Assembly: GCA_903891735.1 (NCBI GenBank)
Contig: CAITFQ010000033.1
Coordinates: forward strand, 1-13,835
Direction: 5' to 3'
Source: Candidatus Uhrbacteria bacterium
GTDB taxonomy: Bacteria > Patescibacteriota > Patescibacteriia > UBA9934
DNA: 13,835 nucleotides
Shown: positions 1 to 5,716 of the stretch, in pieces
How positions within the stretch are numbered: the first letter of the stretch is position 1
Layout: the number at the start of each line of letters is the position of its first letter
The notes under the pieces: generated by a model
What the model was told of the DNA's origin: nothing
The model's database searches: none
Seen by the model: the letters and a program-made list of their open reading frames with translations, nothing else
Program-made: the position numbers and the translations under genes

Positions 1-1
1 C

Positions 2-76
2 GGCTCGGTTGCGCTGTTCGTGATCGAACTGCGGGCTCGTCCGGCGCAGCGTTCGGCTGATCGTGGCCGAGGCTAG
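2..76 (+). CDS. C-terminal tail of an unidentified upstream gene (partial)
   Basis: Reading from base 2 gives 24 codons ending at a TAG at 74-76. The tail starts with a short hydrophobic run (VALFVIEL) and ends in a basic, arginine-rich stretch, as at the cytoplasmic end of a membrane protein. A strong terminator hairpin begins 17 bases after the stop, which supports a gene ending here. There is too little sequence to name a family, and the reading could be chance: frame 1 is also open up to about base 58. Confidence 0.35.
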   Translation, partial: GSVALFVIELRARPAQRSADRGRG

Positions 77-92
77 TCGGCTGTGGCGACCT

Positions 93-140
93 GGTGTGGA
101 GTAGGGCGTGCTCGTCCGACTCCACGCCGTCTTTGTTTCT
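93..140 (+). terminator. Rho-independent terminator after the upstream gene
   Basis: A 10-bp stem (93-102 pairing with 119-128, one G-U) can be extended by GG/CC inside the loop. It is followed by a T-rich run, GTCTTTGTTTCT. It separates the upstream gene from the uvrC promoter, whose -10 lies only a few bases further on. Confidence 0.7.
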
Positions 141-148
141 GGTATGAT
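140..148 (+). promoter_or_regulatory. Extended -10 promoter for the uvrC leader
   Basis: TGGTATGAT fits the extended -10 pattern TGnTATnnT. No good -35 is visible 17 bases upstream, as expected for an extended -10 promoter. The predicted transcript start is near 154-156, exactly where the first strand of the leader's outer helix begins (155). Confidence 0.55.
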
Positions 149-154
149 CGAGGT

Positions 155-406
155 AAGTCGTGGCGAGACTGGCAGGGTGGTCCTCCTCCTAGCCGTCGAC
201 ACGACCGCCAGGCATGTTTAACTGATTAGATAGTGGACTGGCGACCGGTCATTCTCGTAAAAACCCTTGCTCCTCGTCTTCGCTAGCGCTACGCGAGAGA
301 GCTCGGGGCGAATGACACGGGCCGGTCTTGGCGTCGTCAGAGGACCACCCTGCCAGTCTCTTACGACTTCTCACTCTACAAGACTGAGCGTCTCACTAAA
401 GATTTT
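155..406 (+). promoter_or_regulatory. Long structured 5' leader of uvrC, candidate cis-regulatory RNA
   Basis: This 250-nt non-coding leader runs from the predicted transcript start to the uvrC ATG. Visible pairing: an outer helix 155-161/363-369 (7 bp); a small internal loop; a perfect 21-bp helix 165-185/340-360; then two inner arms, 207-211/238-242 and 243-254 with 310-315 and 322-327, the latter capped by further short stems (269-272/299-302, 273-276/294-297). The 3' part carries two blocks, 329-350 and 376-408, that recur before the malic enzyme gene. There is no Shine-Dalgarno sequence before the ATG, so the leader itself may govern initiation. It matches no tmRNA, RNase P, SRP or riboswitch signature I know. 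The folding is by eye. Confidence 0.6.
329..350 (+). repeat. Leader block A, copy 1 (22 nt)
   Basis: Identical over 22 nt to 11162-11183 in the malic enzyme leader. Here its second half (340-350) forms part of the 3' strand of the 21-bp helix. The second copy has no such complementary strand, so sequence rather than pairing seems to be what is kept. Confidence 0.85.
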
Positions 407-408
407 AT
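376..408 (+). repeat. Leader block B, copy 1 (33 nt), touching the uvrC start
   Basis: Matches 11210-11242 at 32 of 33 positions (g401 versus a11235). It contains two mutually exclusive 4-bp hairpins, AGAC/GTCT (381-384/390-393) and TGAG/CTCA (385-388/392-395), followed by an A/T-rich run ending in the uvrC ATG region. It starts 25 bases after block A. Confidence 0.85.
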
Positions 409-1750
409 GATCCCAACATCGATAAAAATTAAAAACGGAAAACTGCCGGATAATCCGGGGGTGTATTTTTATTATGATGTGACGGAGAAGCTGCTTTATA
501 TCGGCAAGGCGACGAGTTTGAAGCAGCGAGTGGGGTCGTACTTTAATAAGGCGCATGAGGCGCGGATAGAGGACTTGGTGCGGAATATTGCGAGGATTGA
601 GTACATTGAGACGCCAAGTGTGATTGAGGCGTTAGTTTTGGAAGCGAACCAGATTAAGTTGCATCAGCCGCCGTATAATGTGATGCAGCGCGATGATAAG
701 AGTTTTATATATTTGTGTTTAACGAATGAGGATTTCCCGCGACCGGTGTTATATCGCGGTTTCGATCTGGAACGGATGGGGATTGAACCGTTTTCCGCGA
801 AGTTGACGGCCGCCGCTAAAGAAAAGTTTATGGCCGTATATGGCCCGTATATTAGTGGGCGATCGCTCAGGACGGCGCTGGATTTGGTGCGGAAGACGAT
901 TCCTTGGTCGACGTGTAGCCCGGGTCAGCCTAAACCTTGTTTTGATGCGCAGATTGGGAAGTGCCCGGGAGTTTGCAGTGGGGCAATTTCTAAAATCGAT
1001 TATCGCAAAATTATTAAGCAGTTGATGTTGTTCTTTTCAGGTAAGAAAGAGCAATTGTTGCGACAATTAACGAAGGAGATGACGGCAGCGGCGTCGGCTA
1101 AGAATTTTGAAGAGGCGGCAAAGTTGCGGAACCGCGTGTTTGCGCTCGAGCATATTCACGATGTTAGTTTGATTACGCGGAGTGATGAGGAAGATGAGCG
1201 AAAGAGCTGGAAGACGATTGCTTCGACCAGGCCGTTCATCGATATTAATGGTCGGCTTGAGGCGTATGATATTGCCCATACCTCGGGCACGTCAAATGTT
1301 GCATCGATGACTGTTTTTATAGATGGCAAGCCAGCGAAAGAGTTGTACAGGAAGTTTAGAATTAAGACTGTTGAGGGAGTGAATGATGTGGCCGGCATGG
1401 AGGAGGTAATGCGTCGACGAATCGCAAGGTCGATTACAACGCCCGGTACTTGGGGCTTGCCGGAGTTGATGATTATTGATGGCGGTGAGGGACAGGTGAA
1501 TAGGGTGCAGCAAGTGCTTGACGAGCTTGGGGTTAAGACGCCGATTGTGGGAATTGCCAAAGGATTTGACCGGAAGCAGGATAGATTAGTTTACGATGTT
1601 AGGAATAAAGAGTTGCAACGCGTGGTGACGACGTTCAAAGAAAAGTTAGCGGAAGTGCGGGATGAAGCGCATAGATTTGCTGGGGCGTATCATCGTGTAC
1701 TCAGGAGCAAGCGATCTTTAGCAATTCCGCCAGTGGAGCGAAAACCCTAA
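407..1750 (+). CDS. uvrC: UvrC excinuclease subunit, short form lacking the C-terminal HhH domain
   Basis: UvrABC excinuclease subunit that makes the 3' and 5' incisions around bulky DNA lesions in the cytoplasm. The GIY-YIG nuclease domain spans about residues 14-95 (Y20, YIG 31-33, R41, E79). Four cysteines at 170, 178, 186 and 190 match the UvrC cysteine cluster. A UvrB-binding UVR helix pair lies near 225-255. The RNase H-like C-terminal nuclease keeps D288, D358 (IDGGEGQ) and H422 (DEAHRFA). At 447 residues it is well short of the usual roughly 600: it stops just after the RSKR motif and lacks the tandem helix-hairpin-helix tail. The ATG is the only good start and follows a structured leader with no Shine-Dalgarno. 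It is a single-gene unit closed by a terminator. Confidence 0.95.
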   Translation: MIPTSIKIKNGKLPDNPGVYFYYDVTEKLLYIGKATSLKQRVGSYFNKAHEARIEDLVRNIARIEYIETPSVIEALVLEANQIKLHQPPYNVMQRDDKSFIYLCLTNEDFPRPVLYRGFDLERMGIEPFSAKLTAAAKEKFMAVYGPYISGRSLRTALDLVRKTIPWSTCSPGQPKPCFDAQIGKCPGVCSGAISKIDYRKIIKQLMLFFSGKKEQLLRQLTKEMTAAASAKNFEEAAKLRNRVFALEHIHDVSLITRSDEEDERKSWKTIASTRPFIDINGRLEAYDIAHTSGTSNVASMTVFIDGKPAKELYRKFRIKTVEGVNDVAGMEEVMRRRIARSITTPGTWGLPELMIIDGGEGQVNRVQQVLDELGVKTPIVGIAKGFDRKQDRLVYDVRNKELQRVVTTFKEKLAEVRDEAHRFAGAYHRVLRSKRSLAIPPVERKP

Positions 1751-1780
1751 AGAAAATTAAAAAAGTTTATGCACAAGAAC

Positions 1781-1806
1781 AAACGCCGAACGCGTTTTTT
1801 CTTTTT
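1781..1806 (+). terminator. Rho-independent terminator after uvrC
   Basis: The stem AAACGC/GCGTTT (1781-1786/1792-1797) has a 5-nt loop and is extended past one mismatch by GAA/TTC. It runs directly into TTTTTT-C-TTTTT. It lies 31 bases after the uvrC stop. Confidence 0.75.
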
Positions 1807-1848
1807 GGTCAGCCTAAAAATGAGTTGTCAGCGATTTGGTGAATAGTG

Positions 1849-1877
1849 TTGACCACTGGAGTATGGTGGAGTATTGT
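1849..1877 (+). promoter_or_regulatory. Promoter of the mraZ-rsmH-ftsL operon
   Basis: A -35 TTGACC (1849-1854), a 17-base spacer and a -10 TATTGT (1872-1877) fit a standard housekeeping promoter. The predicted start near 1884 gives an untranslated leader of about 45 bases. Unlike several other promoters here it is not of the extended -10 type, and it is fully covered by the MraZ boxes. Confidence 0.65.
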
Positions 1878-1901
1878 GGAGGTGTTAGGCAGAAAGTGGG
1901 G
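1857..1901 (+). promoter_or_regulatory. MraZ operator: phased TGGAG/TGGGG boxes
   Basis: Three TGGAG boxes start at 1857, 1867 and 1877 with exact 10-base periodicity, and a fourth, TGGGG, sits at 1897 in the same register. Known MraZ operators are direct TGGGN-type repeats separated by 5 bases, so MraZ encoded just downstream probably binds here and represses its own operon. The boxes overlap the spacer and -10 of the promoter. Confidence 0.75.
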
Positions 1902-1928
1902 TTTAACAAGTTTTAAAGTCACACCGCC

Positions 1929-2360
1929 ATGTTCCTTGGAGAATATCATCATTCCATCGACGATAAGGGACGCGTGAGCGTGCCTACGAAGTTTCGCGAC
2001 GACCTTGTAAAAGGGGCGGTCGTGACGCGGGGTCTCGATACTTCATTGTTCCTGCTTCCCTTGGAGGAGTGGGGTAAGCTTGCCGATAAATTGGCAGGTT
2101 TGCCCCTGGGGCAGGCTGATGCCCGTGCGTTCTCGCGCCTCATGTTGGCCGGAGCCATGGACATTAAGCTGGACGGGCAGGGACGATTCGTCATTCCGGA
2201 GTACTTACGTGAGTACGCTGGTTTAAAGCGTGAAGTGGTGATAGTAGGCGTCCACAATCGTTTGGAATTGTGGGATGAGGAGGCGTGGCACAAGTATACG
2301 GCCCAAACTGAGGCCGATGCCACGAAGATTGCTGAAAAATTGGGGACGCTCGGCGTATGA
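1929..2360 (+). CDS. mraZ: MraZ transcriptional regulator
   Basis: DNA-binding regulator at the head of the division and cell wall cluster; in studied bacteria it forms a ring-shaped oligomer that binds repeated boxes before its own gene. Two SpoVT/AbrB-type half-domains are visible: DDKGRVSVPTKFR at 11-23 and LDGQGRFVIPEYLR at 81-94, each with the D-x-x-G-R-x-x-x-P core. The length of 143 residues and the N-terminus MFLGEYHHSIDDKGR are typical. The ATG follows a 45-base leader with no Shine-Dalgarno. Its stop overlaps the rsmH start (ATGA), implying translational coupling. The phased boxes upstream imply autoregulation. Confidence 0.97.
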   Translation: MFLGEYHHSIDDKGRVSVPTKFRDDLVKGAVVTRGLDTSLFLLPLEEWGKLADKLAGLPLGQADARAFSRLMLAGAMDIKLDGQGRFVIPEYLREYAGLKREVVIVGVHNRLELWDEEAWHKYTAQTEADATKIAEKLGTLGV

Positions 2361-3220
2361 GCCACGTACCTGTTTTAGCGGCAGAAGTACTTGAGGGTCT
2401 GGCCTTACAGCCTGGCATGACCGTGCTTGATGGCACCTTGGGCTTAGGTGGGCACGCGCTTTTGATCCTTGAGGCGACGGCTCCGCATGGCCAACTAATC
2501 GGCGTTGAACGAGATAGTCGTAATTGGGCAGTGGCTAAAGAGCGACTGACTAACTACGGCGACCGCGTCACAACTATCCGTGATAGTTACGGCAACATCG
2601 CGAGTCACCAAATTCCACCATTGGATGCTGTGTTACTGGATCTAGGTTTTTCCTCGGTCCACGTCGACCAAGCAGACAGAGGGTTCTCTTTTATGCAAGA
2701 GGGGCCGCTCGATATGCGCTATGACCAAGGCCAAGAACTGACGGCGGAGGCGATAGTCAACGGTTGGCCACGAGATGATCTGAATAGATTGTTTCGGGAA
2801 TACGGCGAAGAGCACTACTCGGGCGAGATTGCGAAAGCGATTACCGAGGCCCGCAAGAAACAGCGGATTACGACGACGACGCAACTGGCTGACTTGATTC
2901 TCAAGCTAGCTGGCGGACGAGGCGCTATTCACCCAGCGACCAAAGTTTTTCAAGCGTTACGAATTGCGGTGAATGACGAGTTTGGGGAATTGACCCGCGG
3001 GTTGACTGAGCTGACAAAATTGTTGAAACCGGGTGGTCGTCTAGTGGTAATCAGCTTTCATTCTTTAGAAGATAGGATAGTAAAAAACTTTATCAAAGAG
3101 TCGACTGAACTAGTTGCAGTTAATAAGAAACCAATAATTGCTAGTGACGAAGAGTTGCGCCAGAATCCACGGAGCAGAAGTGCCAAGCTACGAATCGCCA
3201 GCAAGCAAGAGCCAACATAA
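2357..3220 (+). CDS. rsmH: 16S rRNA (cytosine(1402)-N4)-methyltransferase RsmH
   Basis: S-adenosylmethionine-dependent enzyme that methylates N4 of C1402 in the decoding centre of 16S rRNA. The SAM-binding loop LDGTLGLGGH is at residues 24-33. The family motifs LLDLGFSS and DRGFSFMQEGPLDMR follow, and the C-terminal motif VISFHSLEDRIVKNF is present. At 287 residues it is slightly shorter than the E. coli protein (313). The start overlaps the mraZ stop by four bases, and its own stop TAA shares a base with the next ATG, so mraZ, rsmH and the ftsL-like gene are tightly coupled. The order mraZ-rsmH-ftsL is the classic beginning of the dcw cluster. Confidence 0.97.
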   Translation: MSHVPVLAAEVLEGLALQPGMTVLDGTLGLGGHALLILEATAPHGQLIGVERDSRNWAVAKERLTNYGDRVTTIRDSYGNIASHQIPPLDAVLLDLGFSSVHVDQADRGFSFMQEGPLDMRYDQGQELTAEAIVNGWPRDDLNRLFREYGEEHYSGEIAKAITEARKKQRITTTTQLADLILKLAGGRGAIHPATKVFQALRIAVNDEFGELTRGLTELTKLLKPGGRLVVISFHSLEDRIVKNFIKESTELVAVNKKPIIASDEELRQNPRSRSAKLRIASKQEPT

Positions 3221-3546
3221 TGGAGGTTATGTCTGAGGTAAAAACAAAAATTGCCGCTTTGCTCAGCAATCGAAAGTTGTTGAATATCGTCGTGATTAGT
3301 TTGATTGTGGCTTTTGGTTTGCTCTACGTTGTGCAGGTTAACTCGTCTGCCTCACGCGGGTTAGCTTTGCGCCAAATGCAGGATAAGAATGCTACTTTAC
3401 ATATTGCTTATCAAAGTACGGAAGCGAAGATTGATGAGTTGCGGTCGCTCGATAGTGTGATGCAGCGCGAACAATTACTCGGTTTAGTTAAGGCGAGCAA
3501 GGTTTCTTATATTACGACAGCCAATAATACGGTGGCTTTGCGTTAA
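3220..3546 (+). CDS. ftsL: FtsL/DivIC-like bitopic division protein
   Basis: Small protein of 108 residues with a short charged cytoplasmic N-terminus, one membrane helix at about 20-40 and a hydrophilic heptad-like stretch at about 45-80. That is the FtsL/DivIC layout; these proteins help recruit the septal synthase complex. Primary sequence in this family is poorly conserved, so the call rests on topology and on its place directly after rsmH. The first ATG overlaps the rsmH TAA (TAATG). A second in-frame ATG at 3229 follows GGAGG by only two bases, too close for normal use. The penicillin-binding protein gene usually found next is missing; gpmI follows instead. Confidence 0.7.
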   Translation: MEVMSEVKTKIAALLSNRKLLNIVVISLIVAFGLLYVVQVNSSASRGLALRQMQDKNATLHIAYQSTEAKIDELRSLDSVMQREQLLGLVKASKVSYITTANNTVALR

Positions 3547-3559
3547 GAGTTTGGTAATG

Positions 3560-3568
3560 TGCTATACT
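3560..3568 (+). promoter_or_regulatory. Extended -10 promoter for a near-leaderless gpmI mRNA
   Basis: TGCTATACT matches the extended -10 pattern, with no convincing -35 at 17 bases. A start about seven bases downstream of the -10 falls at 3575-3576, three or four bases before the ATG at 3579. This excludes the in-frame TTG at 3570, which would lie upstream of the transcript start. Confidence 0.55.
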
Positions 3569-3578
3569 CTTGGCATCT

Positions 3579-5171
3579 ATGCCAGTGAATGGCCAGTCAG
3601 GTCGACCTCGTCCGCTAGTACTTGCTGTACTAGATGGTTTTGGTGTAGCGCCAGACAGTGAGGGTAACGCAGTCACACAAGCCAATACGCCTACGTTTGA
3701 TCTGTTGACGACGCGTTATCCGGTGATGACGTTGCAGGCGTCGGGCGAAACGGTGGGCTTGAGTTGGGGTGAAATGGGGAACTCGGAAGTAGGACATTTA
3801 ACTATCGGAGCGGGTCGAGTTTACTACCAGACTTTACCGTTGATTAATCGATCGATTACGGATGGTAGTTTTGCTGCTAACCCAGCGTTTGCTGAGGCTT
3901 TTGCGCATGTTAAGCGGACCGGTGGGACGCTGCATCTTTTAGGTATTGTGTCGGCCGGAAAAGTGCATGGCTATGACGAGCATTGTGTGGCGTTGTTGAA
4001 GCTGGCTAAGACGCAGAAAATAAATAAGGTGGCAGTGCACGCGATTTTAGACGGACGGGATACGTTGTATAACTCAGGTATTGATTTTGTGACTAAATTG
4101 GAGTCGACCATGAGCGAATTGGGTGTCGGCCAGTTGGCGAGTTTGTCCGGCAGGTATTTTGCGATGGATCGCGATAACCGCTGGGATCGCGTAGAAAAGG
4201 CGTATAAGGCGATAGCTTTGGGTGTGGGAGCGACGACGACGTCGGCTAGTGAGGCGATTCGTGAGGCGTATGCGAAAGAGGTTTATGACGAGGAATTTCC
4301 ACCGACTGTGTTGACGAGTAAGGGCGAGCCGGTGGCACCAGTTAAGACTGGGGACAGTGTGATTTTTTTCAATTTTAGACCGGATCGGGCGCGGGAGTTA
4401 ACTAAGGCGTTTGTTTTGCCGTCGTTTGAGGGTTTTACGCGGGAGTATATTCCCAATGTTTGTTTTGTAACGATGGCGGAGTATGAGGCGAAGTTGCCGG
4501 TGTTGGTGGCCTTTCCGCCGGTGTTGATTGCTAATACTTTAGCCCAGGTGCTGAGTGACAATGGTTTAGTGCAGTTGCACATTGCCGAAACGGAAAAGTA
4601 CGCGCACGTGACGTTTTTTATGAACGGGACGCGCGAGGCCCCGTGGTTGAATGAGGATAGGGTGATTATCCCATCGCCGGCAGTGGCGAGTTATGATAAA
4701 GCGCCGGAGATGTCAGCGCGTTTGGTGACGGATAAAGTGGTGAAAGAGATTGGACTTGGCAACTACGATGTAATCATTATGAATTTGGCCAATGCTGATA
4801 TGGTCGGCCATACGGGCGATTTGGCGGCGACTAAGAAAGCGGTGGAGTGTTTGGATGATTGCGTGAAGGATTTGGTTGAGGCGGTGCTGGCGGCGGATGG
4901 GGTGCTGTGTATTACGGCGGATCACGGCAATGCGGAGGAGGTGCAGAATTTGCAGACGCATGACGTCGACAAAGAGCACAGCACGAATCCGGTGCCGTTT
5001 TGGATTGTGGGTAAGAAGTATGAAGGTAAAGCCTCGGCTAGCGGTGACGTGCCAAATGGCGACCTATCGCTGGTGCCACCGATTGGCATGTTGGCTGATG
5101 TCGCGCCGACGATGTTAGCGATTTTAGGCTTGCCGCAACCGCCGGAGATGACGGGGACGAGTTTGATTTAG
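3579..5171 (+). CDS. gpmI: 2,3-bisphosphoglycerate-independent phosphoglycerate mutase
   Basis: Glycolytic enzyme that interconverts 3- and 2-phosphoglycerate using two metal ions (Mn) and a phosphoserine intermediate. The alkaline-phosphatase-like core shows D19 (LDGFG), nucleophile S69 (GNSEVGH), D407 and H411 (NADMVGHTGD), D448-H449 (TADHGN) and H467 (HSTNP). The substrate-binding mutase domain has the signature GRYFAMDRDNRWDRVEKAY. At 530 residues it is slightly longer than the usual 510 or so, with a small insertion near the C-terminus (about 480-500). An in-frame TTG at 3570 would add three residues, but the -10 element at 3563-3568 makes ATG 3579 the likely start. It lies between cell-envelope genes and probably co-transcribes the PAP2 gene five bases downstream. 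Confidence 0.97.
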   Translation: MPVNGQSGRPRPLVLAVLDGFGVAPDSEGNAVTQANTPTFDLLTTRYPVMTLQASGETVGLSWGEMGNSEVGHLTIGAGRVYYQTLPLINRSITDGSFAANPAFAEAFAHVKRTGGTLHLLGIVSAGKVHGYDEHCVALLKLAKTQKINKVAVHAILDGRDTLYNSGIDFVTKLESTMSELGVGQLASLSGRYFAMDRDNRWDRVEKAYKAIALGVGATTTSASEAIREAYAKEVYDEEFPPTVLTSKGEPVAPVKTGDSVIFFNFRPDRARELTKAFVLPSFEGFTREYIPNVCFVTMAEYEAKLPVLVAFPPVLIANTLAQVLSDNGLVQLHIAETEKYAHVTFFMNGTREAPWLNEDRVIIPSPAVASYDKAPEMSARLVTDKVVKEIGLGNYDVIIMNLANADMVGHTGDLAATKKAVECLDDCVKDLVEAVLAADGVLCITADHGNAEEVQNLQTHDVDKEHSTNPVPFWIVGKKYEGKASASGDVPNGDLSLVPPIGMLADVAPTMLAILGLPQPPEMTGTSLI

Positions 5172-5176
5172 AGATT

Positions 5177-5680
5177 ATGAAGTTTGATCAAACAGTAGCG
5201 ATTTACTTGAGGCGGCATTTGGATAAGGCGCCGCGAGCGTGGAATTGGTTGGCGCGTTATGCGATGTACGTTTATGTGTTGGCTGGATTGGCGTTTTTGT
5301 TGGTGTTGAGTCCAGCTACCTGGCTGACTCACTTGCTCTTGCCAGCCGCGGCTTGTTATTTGGCGACGTTGCTAGTGCAGGTGGTGATTAGGCGACCGCG
5401 ACCAAACGCTTTGCCACACGGTTTTAAATTGTGGATTAATACTTATTCTTTTCCGTCGGCGCATGCAGCGATGAGTTTTGCGGGCGCGGTGTTGTTGTCC
5501 GCAGCGGCGGCGAGTTTGTGGTCGGGGTTGTGGATATTAGTGCTGATTGCGACTTTAGGTTTAGCGCTTAAAATTGCGGTGTCGCGCATAATTGTTGGCG
5601 TGCACTATCCGTCAGATGTGATAGCTGGAGCCTTGTTGGGCGGGGCGTTGGCGACTTTGTTTGTCTTGTTGTTGGGGTAG
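5177..5680 (+). CDS. PAP2-superfamily membrane phosphatase
   Basis: Integral membrane phosphatase of 167 residues with several hydrophobic helices (about 30-45, 50-70, 100-130, 148-166). PAP2 motifs are visible: RRPRP at 72-76 (motif 1), PSAH with H96 (motif 2) and SR-x5-H-x3-D at 136-147 with H143 and D147 (motif 3). The lysine that normally opens motif 1 (K-x6-RP) appears to be glutamine here. Family members dephosphorylate undecaprenyl pyrophosphate or other lipid phosphates, which would fit the cell wall genes around it, but the substrate cannot be read from sequence. The ATG lies five bases after the gpmI stop, so the two probably share a transcript. Confidence 0.85.
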   Translation: MKFDQTVAIYLRRHLDKAPRAWNWLARYAMYVYVLAGLAFLLVLSPATWLTHLLLPAAACYLATLLVQVVIRRPRPNALPHGFKLWINTYSFPSAHAAMSFAGAVLLSAAAASLWSGLWILVLIATLGLALKIAVSRIIVGVHYPSDVIAGALLGGALATLFVLLLG

Positions 5681-5698
5681 CTCGTTAGCTGCTTGTTG

Positions 5699-5707
5699 TG
5701 TTATTAT
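5699..5707 (+). promoter_or_regulatory. Extended -10 promoter for the LysM-like gene
   Basis: TGTTATTAT fits TGnTATnnT, giving a transcript start at about 5714-5717, essentially at the ATG (5717), so the message would be leaderless. The -10 is embedded in a perfect 16-bp A/T palindrome (5702-5717). No clear -35 is present. Confidence 0.45.
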
Positions 5708-5716
5708 ATATATAAT

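Noticed and set aside
171..186. T-box riboswitch, because of an AGGGTGGTCC-like stretch
   Set aside because: The T-box consensus continues as ACCGCG near the 3' end of the leader. Here the stretch is at the 5' end, the match is partial, the downstream gene is not amino-acid related, and the second leader lacks it.
214..225. Three-codon uORF in the uvrC leader
   Set aside because: Too short to judge, has no ribosome-binding site, and lies in a predicted loop; expected by chance.
155..369. MITE or insertion element bounded by the long inverted repeat
   Set aside because: The segment shared with the second leader (from 329 to 350) begins inside the element and ends within the inverted repeat, and block B lies outside it, so shared sequence and repeat boundaries do not match. 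No target duplication is visible. Kept only as an alternative.
1156..1560. Minus-strand open frame of 134 codons inside uvrC, and similar antisense frames elsewhere
   Set aside because: They lie opposite clearly conserved coding sequence, have no promoter or recognisable domains, and arise from the base composition of the + strand genes.
3570..3578. TTG start for gpmI three codons upstream
   Set aside because: It lies one base after the -10 element and upstream of the predicted transcript start; ATG 3579 also fits the family N-terminus.
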